From Dysgonamonadaceae bacterium (GTDB lineage: Bacteria > Bacteroidota > Bacteroidia > Bacteroidales > Azobacteroidaceae), in the NCBI GenBank assembly GCA_031272075.1, contig JAISUK010000020.1, positions 1 through 38,195 on the forward strand: DNA of 38,195 nucleotides. Reading direction: 5' to 3'. Of this stretch, positions 25,435 to 32,716 are shown one piece after another; within the stretch, counting starts at the first letter, position 1; each line of letters begins with the position of its first letter. Below the pieces are notes generated by a model. It had not been told where the DNA came from, did no database searches, and worked only from the letters and a program-made list of their open reading frames with translations. The translations under genes were made by a program, and so were the position numbers.

Positions 25435-25464
25435 TTTGATTTGTAAATATTTTTATTACATTTG
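25435..25464 (+). promoter_or_regulatory. Promoter of the small membrane protein gene
   Basis: TTTG at 25435-25438 and TACATTTG at 25457-25464 lie 18 bases apart, fitting the Bacteroidales promoter pattern. The predicted start is about 30 bases before the gene. Confidence 0.65.
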
Positions 25465-25501
25465 CCACGTTAATATTAATCTCATATAATTTTTAATTAC
25501 G

Positions 25502-26167
25502 ATGGACACAGTTCGGCCCACAATCGGTAAACTGGTTGGCTCCTCCTGGGAAATCCTCAAACAGCATTTCTGGGTATTACTCGGTTTTCTCATTACGTAC
25601 CTTATTGTTTCTTTCATGATCGGTCTTATCTTTGGGCTATTTCTCGGTCTCTCCGGTATGCCTCCCGAATCATCCTTATCCGCTGTGCTTCAGGTGACTA
25701 TGAATCTCATTTCACTTGTTCTCAGCATACTGTTTTCGATAGGATTTGTGAAAGCGACATTGAACGCAGTAGATGGAGTCGACAGCACATTCGCCGTCTT
25801 CAAGACGACTATCGACAAATTCTGGTACATGCTGGCGACAAGCATCCTGGTAGCAGTTATTGTGCTCGTCGGCTTTTTCTTTCTGATCGTTCCGGGGATT
25901 TACCTGGCGCTTCGGCTGCAATTCGCCGGTTTTTTTGTTGTCGATCAGGACAAAAGCCCTATTGAAGCGATTAAATCCAGTTGGGAATTGACAAAAGGAG
26001 AGGCAGGATACCTGTTTCTTGTAACATTGACGATATTAGGACTCACCATACTTGGTCTTATTTGTCTGATTGTCGGCGTGTTTGTCACCGCAATACTGTC
26101 TTATATCATGTTCGCCTATCTGTTCAGATATTACTTATCTGCCAAGACGGGTGAAGCAATGGAATGA
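25502..26167 (+). CDS. Polytopic membrane protein of unknown function
   Basis: The 221-residue protein has about five hydrophobic segments (near 22-50, 62-85, 108-140, 165-195 and 190-210) separated by short loops. A charged amphipathic stretch (DKSPIEAIKSSWELTKGEAG) precedes the last pair. This pattern, with a repeated KSSWELTKG-like element (compare GSSWEILKQ at the N-terminus), resembles DUF975 or the membrane domain of glycerophosphoryl diester phosphodiesterases. There is no catalytic domain. It has its own promoter and appears monocistronic. I cannot assign a function. Confidence 0.75.
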   Translation: MDTVRPTIGKLVGSSWEILKQHFWVLLGFLITYLIVSFMIGLIFGLFLGLSGMPPESSLSAVLQVTMNLISLVLSILFSIGFVKATLNAVDGVDSTFAVFKTTIDKFWYMLATSILVAVIVLVGFFFLIVPGIYLALRLQFAGFFVVDQDKSPIEAIKSSWELTKGEAGYLFLVTLTILGLTILGLICLIVGVFVTAILSYIMFAYLFRYYLSAKTGEAME

Positions 26168-26452
26168 GGTAAATGAATCTTATCTTAAATTGAGCTCTTG
26201 AATTACTAAAAAAATATAATAAATAAAGATTTATTGAAAAAAGAATTTATTAATTCACTTTTTGATTATCTTTACGCCCAATAACTGTTGTGAAACAGCT
26301 ATATTCATCGAGCCTGTATTCTCTGGAAGTCTAGTGTATATGTGTGTGCAAAAACTAAAAACCGGAATCCTACCTATCCCAAAATCTTTAACTAAAGAGG
26401 ATACAGGTTTTCGATGAGCTTTTGAATCATTTATTAAATACTTACAATCTCT
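26168..26452 (+). other. Leader region of the MFS transporter gene
   Basis: This 285-base gap has no convincing gene. The 5' half is AT-rich; a near-consensus TATCTTTA at 26267-26274 could be a -7 box. The 3' half carries the nested complementary segments described at 26281-26417. Confidence 0.5.
26281..26417 (+). ncRNA. Candidate structured 5' leader RNA before the MFS gene
   Basis: By eye I find a hairpin CTGTT-GTGA-AACAG with a GNRA loop (26285-26298). Next comes a long-range helix made of TCATCGA (26305-26311) with TCGATGA (26411-26417), continued by CCTGTATTC (26313-26321) with GGATACAGG (26399-26407). A hairpin TCTTT/AAAGA (26385-26398) abuts the inner end of that helix. An alternative pairing AAACC/GGTTT plus ATCCT/AGGAT (26359-26410) would compete with it. 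No U-run follows, so any control would be translational, or the element is a small RNA. I do not recognise a known riboswitch class. Confidence 0.4.
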
Positions 26453-27781
26453 ATGGAAACACAAAAAGGAAGTCTGAAATCAACAATCACCGTATCATTA
26501 ACCAATTATTTGGATGCCGGCTCTATCGTTGCCGGAGCCAGCGGTTTGACGCTCTGGCAAAATTACCTGCAACTTTCAGGCACGCACCTCGGCTGGCTGA
26601 ATGCGCTCAGCGCCAATTGTTTCGGTGCGGCCATCGGCGCCATCATCGGTGGGCGACTGGCAGACAAATACGGTCGAAAAACCATCTACACTTACAATAT
26701 GCTGCTCTACATGTTGGGCGTAGGAATCATCTTATGCTCGTATAATTTTCCGATGCTGCTGGCAGGTTTTTTGGTTACGGGGATTTCAGTCGGCGTGGGG
26801 GTTCCGGCTTCATGGACTTACATTTCCGAGACTTCCGAAGTGAACAACCGCGGCCGCAATATCGGCATCTCGCAATTGGCATGGTCGGTTGGCCCTGCGA
26901 TTATATTCCTGCTTGGATGGCTTTTTGCTCCCACCGGACCGTTGGGAAGTCAAGTCCACCGGTTGGGAAGTTTTGTGCTTCAGACCACCGATGAGGCATC
27001 CCTCGCATTGTTCGGCAACCGGCTGATATTCCTGACATTATTTATTGTAGCATTCATTGCATGGATTTTGCAGCGCCAACTCAGCGAATCGGCTGATTGG
27101 GTGGAAACAAAACAGCAGGAAAGCGTCGAAAAACAGGAACGCCCGTATAAATCACTATTCACCAACATCATCAATATAAAAACCATCCTTTATCTGGTAG
27201 GCATCTATGTGACTTGGAATTTTGTGGCCGGCGCCATGGGGTTCTTCATGCCGCATGTCTACGAGACAGCCGGCGGACTGAGCAACGAAACCGCCAACTT
27301 TCTGCAAATGGCGATGTGGGGACTGACTGCGCTGTTCTCTTTTGTGGGATTTGCACTGCTGGCTGATAAAGTCAACCAACGCTGGCTCTACGCTTTCGGC
27401 ACTTCGCTCGGAGTGTTGGCCTGGATCATTCTGACGTTTGTCGGCATCACCGACAAGGCGGCGCTTTGGGCATTCGTAGTGATCTGGGGCGTACATGCCG
27501 GACTGGGCGTCCAGGCATTTTACGCACTTTGGGCGTCCGAACTGTTCCCGGCCAAATACCGCGCCGCCTCACAAGGACTTATGTTTTTTCTTGTCCGTGG
27601 CCTCAGCGCCGTTTGGTCGTTTGTGTTTACCGCCATTTTTGCCGAAGGCAAAGGATTCTATACCTCCGGCATTATCATGGTCATCCTGATGGTGGTCTCT
27701 TTGATCATCGGTGTGATCGGCACCCCGAAAACCCGCGGCAAGTCGCTGAAACAGATCACACAGGAACGGTACGGAAGTTAG
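26453..27781 (+). CDS. MFS transporter, sugar-porter-like
   Basis: The 442-residue inner-membrane protein has 12 predicted membrane segments. The MFS signature between segments 2 and 3 is GGRLADKYGRKT, and SWTYISETSEVNNRGRNIG after segment 4 is the sugar-porter version of the second signature. A long cytoplasmic loop (about 210-235, ESADWVETKQQESVEKQ) joins the two halves. The substrate is probably a sugar, polyol or organic acid and cannot be read from the sequence. Its stop TAG lies in the first unit of a heptamer array shared with the convergent lipoprotein gene. Confidence 0.9.
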   Translation: METQKGSLKSTITVSLTNYLDAGSIVAGASGLTLWQNYLQLSGTHLGWLNALSANCFGAAIGAIIGGRLADKYGRKTIYTYNMLLYMLGVGIILCSYNFPMLLAGFLVTGISVGVGVPASWTYISETSEVNNRGRNIGISQLAWSVGPAIIFLLGWLFAPTGPLGSQVHRLGSFVLQTTDEASLALFGNRLIFLTLFIVAFIAWILQRQLSESADWVETKQQESVEKQERPYKSLFTNIINIKTILYLVGIYVTWNFVAGAMGFFMPHVYETAGGLSNETANFLQMAMWGLTALFSFVGFALLADKVNQRWLYAFGTSLGVLAWIILTFVGITDKAALWAFVVIWGVHAGLGVQAFYALWASELFPAKYRAASQGLMFFLVRGLSAVWSFVFTAIFAEGKGFYTSGIIMVILMVVSLIIGVIGTPKTRGKSLKQITQERYGS

Positions 27782-27812
27782 GGATTAGGAGTTAGGGATT
27801 AGGTGTTAGGAA
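27778..27812. repeat. Five-unit TTAGGNN heptamer array between convergent genes
   Basis: Units start at 27778, 27785, 27792, 27799 and 27806 (TTAGGGA, TTAGGAG, TTAGGGA, TTAGGTG, TTAGGAA). The MFS stop TAG (27779-27781) is in unit 1. On the opposite strand the array encodes the last residues of the lipoprotein (FLTPNP) and its TAA at 27794-27792. Confidence 0.9.
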
Positions 27813-28562
27813 TTTCGCCAATGGTGCCATGCGGGCGCGGGAAAATACGAGGGTGCTATCACTGATCGTGTAACTGTCGAGGAGTCCAAGCACTTTTTTC
27901 AATTCCGTTTCAACCTCCATGTTGTTCAAACACATTTTTTGCGTCGCTACCACATTAGTAATTCTGATCCGGTTCCCAGGCTTTAATTCGTACACGCCGG
28001 AGAAAGTGTTACAACTCAAGTTGCCGCTTATGCGGTTGTCTTCGGTATCCAAGATCAGATAGGCATCATTGGTGACGGGTGCGCCGTTCAATTCCGTCAA
28101 TTTCCAGCGATGGCCGACCAGCAAGGGATCGACTTTCGCAAGCAGGTAATTGGGCGCCAATTCTCCCGTAATCGCATTGCCTTCCATATCCAGTTGTTTG
28201 AGATCATTCCTTTGCAGGGAATAATTTGCGACCAGTCGGTTCTGCTCGTCTTGAAGGGAAATTTTGCCGTCGCCCGCTTTCACGGTGCCTTCGGTTTTAA
28301 AATAGTTTTCGTCTTTGTCCAGGTATTTCTGTAACAACACAAATTTTCCATCCGGCGAGATGGTTACTTTGGTTTCTATGCCGGGACAGTCGGCGCACGG
28401 GAGCACCCCGACATACGTTCCCGTCCAGGAGGAAGCAATTTGCCCATTGTTGCCGACTTGCTCGGTAACAGTTTCACTCGCAGATTGTTTGGATTTACAT
28501 CCGCCACTGACGGCAGCAACCATCGCAATCGCACACATCATAAAAAGAAAGTCTCGTTTCAT
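27792..28562 (-). CDS. NlpE-like / META domain lipoprotein
   Basis: The 256-residue lipoprotein (lipobox SGGC, Cys22) has an NlpE-type N-terminal domain (about 45-145) with YVGVLPCADCPGIETKV, the CxxC-bearing signature of copper-homeostasis NlpE. A META (heat-shock HslJ-like) domain follows at about 145-250, with HRWKLTELNG and the NLSCNTFSGVYEL core. It probably resides in the periplasm or at the outer membrane and may take part in envelope stress or metal sensing. The C-terminus runs into the heptamer repeat. It is preceded by the antiporter gene on the same strand, 86 bases away, and its start region is duplicated at the antiporter stop. Confidence 0.88.
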   Translation of the reverse strand: MKRDFLFMMCAIAMVAAVSGGCKSKQSASETVTEQVGNNGQIASSWTGTYVGVLPCADCPGIETKVTISPDGKFVLLQKYLDKDENYFKTEGTVKAGDGKISLQDEQNRLVANYSLQRNDLKQLDMEGNAITGELAPNYLLAKVDPLLVGHRWKLTELNGAPVTNDAYLILDTEDNRISGNLSCNTFSGVYELKPGNRIRITNVVATQKMCLNNMEVETELKKVLGLLDSYTISDSTLVFSRARMAPLAKFLTPNP

Positions 28563-28656
28563 ACGTCAATAATTTGTTTTTAAAAGGTCATATTGAATTC
28601 GCATGTCATTATTGTCATCAACTTGGATGTTTGAAAATCATGCTCGTTTCATACGT
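28553..28656 (-). repeat. Direct repeat of the lipoprotein start region
   Basis: The 14-bp sequence ACGTATGAAACGAG (minus strand) occurs at 28566-28553, where it holds the lipoprotein ATG, and again at 28656-28643, where its ATGA overlaps the antiporter stop. An AAATTA-type stretch also precedes both copies. The second copy opens only a four-codon frame (MKRA then stop). Confidence 0.8.
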
Positions 28657-30943
28657 TTAGTAATTTATGTTGAATAATTAATGTAGAAGGAATTTGCTGT
28701 AATCGTTCTTTTTCCTGATCAAAACAACTCAACCAGGTATCATAACTGACCAGCATCAGGTTGTTTTTTTCAAACAGTTCGACGGATAATTGTTTTCCGC
28801 TGATGAATGAAATGGTCGGATGAACATCCAGAATCCCGCGGATTTCTCTCACCGCCGCCTCATCGTTGGCAATCCCATTGTTCAATTCCCGCAAGCAGAC
28901 GACGGCCTGGTTGGAACGAATCAGATTGATCGCATAGCCCAGCAGAAACAAATCCCTGGATTTTTCCAGAATCACCAGTACCCGATCGCCTTTCTCGAAC
29001 GAGCGGTTGATAAAAATGCCGATCGAAGCATCTACCGAATCCATAAAGAAATGTGTTTTGTCTTTGAGCAACCCGCCCGGATACAGCCAGGACTGTGGCA
29101 ATCCGATTTTGGAAAAATATTTGTCGTAATATTGTTCACGGTGTTTCACGGCTTTGATGTCTTCCGGAAGCGCCGACATGGAGATCCCTCCCCCCACCAG
29201 TAGGAAATCGTATTGTTCGTCGTTGACGATATTCATGATCTCACGGCTGATGTCATTCGTCACATCATAGCGTGTACGGACCTCTACCCGCAGCTGGCGC
29301 GCTGTTTCTTTGATAGGGCCGAAACTGCCCTCTTCAAATTCTTCGGTATAAATCGGATTCAATTCCGTTCCCAGCGTCAGATGCAAGGCGGTAAACTCCA
29401 CGGGCTTGTCGCCTTTTGAAAACAGTTGGTCTGCCACTTTCAACAATACCTGTCCGCTGCTTGCACGTCCGAACGACAGCAACAGTCGGCATTTTTCCGA
29501 ACGTCCGCCTCGTGAAAGGGTCTTCTTTGTTGTTGGATAACAGTAGTCGATAAAATTCAATAATGGGCCTGTCATCACAGTCGTTGCCAAAGTCATCAAC
29601 ACCAGCATGACAAAAATGGTAGGCGGCAAGATTTTCATCTCATATCCGATAGTCAGGATAATCAATTCCATCAACCCACGGGTGTTCATCAATACGCCCA
29701 ACGACCAGCAGTTTTTCCATGATTCTCCAGTAACCCGTGCCGCAAAAGCCGTTCCGAAGACTTTCCCCACGACGGCAAATCCAATGATCGCCAGACAGAC
29801 CATCCATTCTCCCATCGAACCGATCAGTCCGATCTCCGTCTTCAAACCGGTAGACACAAAAAATAACGGCAAAAAAATCGAAAGCGAGAGGTCTTCCACT
29901 TTCTCGGTCAAGATTTTACGAAACTTGAAGTTGGCAGGCATGATCACGCCTGCCATGAACGCGCCAAAAAGGACATGGACTCCCAACACTTCCGTAACAA
30001 ATGCCGACATGATCAGGATCAGCAGCATGAAAGCCACGATGGTTTTCGTGACCACTTCCTTATTTTTATATAGATTCCCGATGATATTGATAAATGGCCG
30101 TATAACAAAAAACATCACCAACAGGAACAAGAGCGCAAAAAGTATTGTATAAATGGAACCGAAAAAAGTGCCTGACTGCGCGATTGCAATCACCACAGCC
30201 ATCAGACACCAGGCAGAGATATCGCCATTGGCAGCGCTGGCCAGCGACAGAACGCCCAAGTGTGATTTGATCAGTCCCTTTTCTTGAATGATGCGCGCCA
30301 GTACCGGAAACGCCGTGATACTCATCGAAATCCCGATAAACAAGGCATACGACACAAACGGCGTCGTCCCGGAAGCAAACCGCGGATAGGTCCAGTAAGC
30401 AACCAGCGCCCCGCAAAGAAACGGGACAATGATTCCCGTATGACTGATCAACAGAGTCTCGTTAAACTTTTTCCGAATTTCTGAAATATCCAGCTCCATC
30501 CCAATGACAAACATATACAATATCAATCCGATCTGGCTCAAGATGGTAATATTGTCCAGCGATTCGGGCGAAAACAGAAACGCCGACACTTCAGGAAGCA
30601 GTTTTGCCAATACCGACGGCCCCAGCAGTATCCCTGCCACCATCTCGCCGATTACCGACGGCTGTTTCATTTTTACGAACAACCAGCCCATCAGCCGAGC
30701 GATAAAGAGAATCGCAATCATCTGCAAAAGCAGCATCGCAATTTGCGTATGGAGATTCTCTTGCAGTCCGTGTGTAAAAATGGAAAAACCTTGCGTCAGG
30801 ATGGTCTTGTAATCGCTATGGATGACACGTGAAAAAAAATACGGATCAGAATGATTCCCCATTTTGATTATCACATACATCAATACGCCGAAAACAAGCA
30901 GCATAAGAATGTAAAACACAAGATTTTTCATTCCTTTATTCAT
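28649..30943 (-). CDS. Cation/proton antiporter (CPA2, CHX-like) with cytoplasmic regulatory domain
   Basis: This 764-residue inner-membrane protein has one extra N-terminal membrane segment (about 7-28), a periplasmic stretch, and then the Na/H exchanger domain (about 65-460) with QPSVIGEMVAGILLGPSVL and LYMFVIGMELD. The ion-binding helix reads AAANGDISAW rather than the DD of electrogenic antiporters, resembling eukaryotic CHX-type exchangers. Residues about 480-764 form two universal-stress-like lobes (RLLLSFGRASSGQVLLKVAD). It likely exchanges K+ or Na+ for protons for pH or osmotic balance. The start ATG 30943 is followed by another in-frame ATG at codon 5; the choice is not critical. 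Confidence 0.9.
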   Translation of the reverse strand: MNKGMKNLVFYILMLLVFGVLMYVIIKMGNHSDPYFFSRVIHSDYKTILTQGFSIFTHGLQENLHTQIAMLLLQMIAILFIARLMGWLFVKMKQPSVIGEMVAGILLGPSVLAKLLPEVSAFLFSPESLDNITILSQIGLILYMFVIGMELDISEIRKKFNETLLISHTGIIVPFLCGALVAYWTYPRFASGTTPFVSYALFIGISMSITAFPVLARIIQEKGLIKSHLGVLSLASAANGDISAWCLMAVVIAIAQSGTFFGSIYTILFALLFLLVMFFVIRPFINIIGNLYKNKEVVTKTIVAFMLLILIMSAFVTEVLGVHVLFGAFMAGVIMPANFKFRKILTEKVEDLSLSIFLPLFFVSTGLKTEIGLIGSMGEWMVCLAIIGFAVVGKVFGTAFAARVTGESWKNCWSLGVLMNTRGLMELIILTIGYEMKILPPTIFVMLVLMTLATTVMTGPLLNFIDYCYPTTKKTLSRGGRSEKCRLLLSFGRASSGQVLLKVADQLFSKGDKPVEFTALHLTLGTELNPIYTEEFEEGSFGPIKETARQLRVEVRTRYDVTNDISREIMNIVNDEQYDFLLVGGGISMSALPEDIKAVKHREQYYDKYFSKIGLPQSWLYPGGLLKDKTHFFMDSVDASIGIFINRSFEKGDRVLVILEKSRDLFLLGYAINLIRSNQAVVCLRELNNGIANDEAAVREIRGILDVHPTISFISGKQLSVELFEKNNLMLVSYDTWLSCFDQEKERLQQIPSTLIIQHKLLNV

Positions 30944-30972
30944 CTCAATAATATCATCGGTCGTTTATTGCA

Positions 30973-30980
30973 CAAATTTA
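30973..30980 (-). promoter_or_regulatory. -7 box of the antiporter gene
   Basis: On the minus strand TAAATTTG fits TAnnTTTG, 29 bases before the ATG; TTTG ending at 31004 lies 23 bases upstream and may be the -33 element. Confidence 0.5.
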
Positions 30981-31016
30981 CAACATTTTTCCTTTACTGT
31001 GAACAAAAAAGTTTCG

Positions 31017-31024
31017 TACCTTTG
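31017..31024 (+). promoter_or_regulatory. -7 box of the formimidoyltransferase gene
   Basis: TACCTTTG fits TAnnTTTG and lies 88 bases before the gene. TTTA at 30993-30996, 20 bases upstream, is a weak -33. The promoter is divergent from that of the antiporter. Confidence 0.55.
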
Positions 31025-31112
31025 TTGTAATTTATGTAAAAAGTGAGAACTGCAACAAATACGATTATGGATGATGAAAATTTTGACAGAATTTATCAAC
31101 AATCACTAGAGT

Positions 31113-32009
31113 ATGCATAAGATAGTAGAATGTGTTCCGAATTTCAGCGAAGGACGCGATGCGGGGAAAATAGCCATGATTGTCGATGCCTTCCGAGGCA
31201 AGGAAGGGGTGAAATTGCTGGATTACAGCAACGACACCGACCACAATCGTATGGTTGTCACCGTGATCGGAGCGCCCGAAGCGGTGAAGCTGGCCATGCT
31301 CGAAGCGACGCGTACGGCCATCTCCGTCATTGACCTGAACGGCCATCGAGGACAGCACCCGCGCATCGGGGCTGTCGATGTGGTTCCTTTCATCCCCGTA
31401 GCGAACATGACCATGGACGAAGCAGTCGCCCTGTCGAAGGAGGTGGCACGGGAAATGGCACAACGCTACGATTTGCCGGTCTATCTGTATGAGAAATCCG
31501 CTTCCGCGCCACATCGCGAAAATCTGGCAGCAGTCAGGAAAGGTGCATTTGAAGGCTTGACGGAAAAAATGAAACTGCCGGAATGGAATCCCGATTACGG
31601 ACCGGCAACACCACATCCGACAGCGGGTGCCGTCGCGGTAGGTGCCCGGAATTTCCTGATTGCTTTCAATGTCAACCTCAACACCACCGACCCGGCGATT
31701 GCCGAAAAGATCGCGAAAAAAATCCGGTTCATCGGAGGGGGACTGCGTTATTGCAAAGCCATCGGCATTCATCTGAAAGAGAAAAACCTGGTTCAGGTAT
31801 CGGTAAACCTGACAGACCCATCCAAGACACGGCTCTATCAAATTGTGGAGATGATCCGCTTCGAAGCTGCACGTTACGGGGTGACAATTGCCGGCAGCGA
31901 ACTGATCGGACTGATACCGCTGGAAGCCGTGCTCGACACGATGTCGTACTATCTGGGACTGGAAAACCTGTCGCCGGCACAAGTGCTGGAAAGTCACCTG
32001 CCGATGTAA
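31113..32009 (+). CDS. ftcD: Glutamate formimidoyltransferase
   Basis: The 298-residue cytosolic enzyme transfers the formimino group of N-formimidoyl-L-glutamate to tetrahydrofolate in histidine degradation. It contains only the formimidoyltransferase domains: VECVPNFSEGRD at the start, GHRGQHPRIGAVDVVPF with His82 at the number of the catalytic His of the mammalian enzyme, and GPATPHPTAGAVAVGAR. The cyclodeaminase domain of the bifunctional enzyme is absent. Other hut genes, usual neighbours in Bacteroides, are not in the window. It ends two bases before the convergent riboflavin synthase gene with no visible terminator. Confidence 0.95.
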   Translation: MHKIVECVPNFSEGRDAGKIAMIVDAFRGKEGVKLLDYSNDTDHNRMVVTVIGAPEAVKLAMLEATRTAISVIDLNGHRGQHPRIGAVDVVPFIPVANMTMDEAVALSKEVAREMAQRYDLPVYLYEKSASAPHRENLAAVRKGAFEGLTEKMKLPEWNPDYGPATPHPTAGAVAVGARNFLIAFNVNLNTTDPAIAEKIAKKIRFIGGGLRYCKAIGIHLKEKNLVQVSVNLTDPSKTRLYQIVEMIRFEAARYGVTIAGSELIGLIPLEAVLDTMSYYLGLENLSPAQVLESHLPM

Positions 32010-32011
32010 CG

Positions 32012-32614
32012 CTACTTGTAGCTGTTTAATTTGCTGATATATTTGCCGATAATATCAAATTCCAGATTGACGATCGAACCTGCCTTGATTTGGTGGAAGT
32101 TGGTGACTTCGTAAGTATACGGTATAATGGCTACCTGAAAACTGTGATCCCCGGAATTGCAGACGGTGAGGCTCACACCGTTCACGCATACCGACCCCTT
32201 TTCTACGGTCATATATCCCTGGCGGATCAACCCCCTGTCGACTTCGTATTCAAAAGTAAAATACCAACTTCCATCGGCTTCTTCCACCTTTTTACATACA
32301 GCGGTCTGATCCACATGCCCCTGCACGATATGTCCGTCCAACCTGCCGTTCATCAGCATGCTTCGCTCCAAATTCACCTTGTCGCCCAACTGCAGCAATC
32401 CCAGATTGGATCGCAGCAAGGTCTCTTTTACCGCCGTGACGGTGTAGGTATCTGCCGTTTTGTCAACTACAGTAAGGCATACACCATTGTGCGCCACACT
32501 CTGGTCTATCCGCAACTCGTTCACGAACGAACATCGCATCGTGATGTCCAGATTCTCTTGCTCCGGTCGCAATCCGACAACCGGAGCCGCTTCTTCAACT
32601 ATTCCTGAAAACAT
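32012..32614 (-). CDS. ribE: Riboflavin synthase, alpha chain
   Basis: The 200-residue enzyme converts two 6,7-dimethyl-8-ribityllumazines to riboflavin. Both lumazine-binding repeats are visible: MFSGIVEEAA and HNGVCLTVVDK in the first (1-97), and GHIVQGHVDQTA with VNGVSLTVCNS in the second (98-195). Length and start are typical. The upstream region holds only a -7 box and no FMN riboswitch elements that I can recognise. It stands alone, convergent with ftcD and upstream of none of the other rib genes. Confidence 0.95.
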   Translation of the reverse strand: MFSGIVEEAAPVVGLRPEQENLDITMRCSFVNELRIDQSVAHNGVCLTVVDKTADTYTVTAVKETLLRSNLGLLQLGDKVNLERSMLMNGRLDGHIVQGHVDQTAVCKKVEEADGSWYFTFEYEVDRGLIRQGYMTVEKGSVCVNGVSLTVCNSGDHSFQVAIIPYTYEVTNFHQIKAGSIVNLEFDIIGKYISKLNSYK

Positions 32615-32633
32615 TTTCCTCGGTTTTATGGTA

Positions 32634-32641
32634 CAAAGGTA
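32634..32641 (-). promoter_or_regulatory. -7 box of ribE
   Basis: On the minus strand TACCTTTG fits TAnnTTTG and lies 19 bases before the ATG, implying a very short leader that has no space for a riboswitch. No clear -33 element is seen. Confidence 0.5.
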
Positions 32642-32674
32642 ACGGAATTAGTTGAAAGTTAAAAATTGAAAGAA

Positions 32675-32716
32675 TTCCTAATTCCTAATTCCTAATTCCT
32701 AATCCCTAATCCCTAA
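32675..32716 (-). repeat. Six-unit TTAGGNA heptamer array after the propeller lipoprotein
   Basis: On the minus strand there are two TTAGGGA units followed by four TTAGGAA units. The lipoprotein stop TAG (32715-32713) is in the first unit, so the array is again oriented with the gene it follows. Confidence 0.9.

Noticed and set aside
26290-26334. GTG-started 14-codon frame in the MFS leader as a regulatory peptide
   Set aside because: The composition is unremarkable, there is no stalling-type residue run, and it overlaps a better-supported set of RNA helices.
32615-32674. FMN riboswitch upstream of riboflavin synthase
   Set aside because: Only about 60 bases lie between the gene start and the heptamer array, the -7 box leaves a very short leader, and no FMN aptamer motif is visible.
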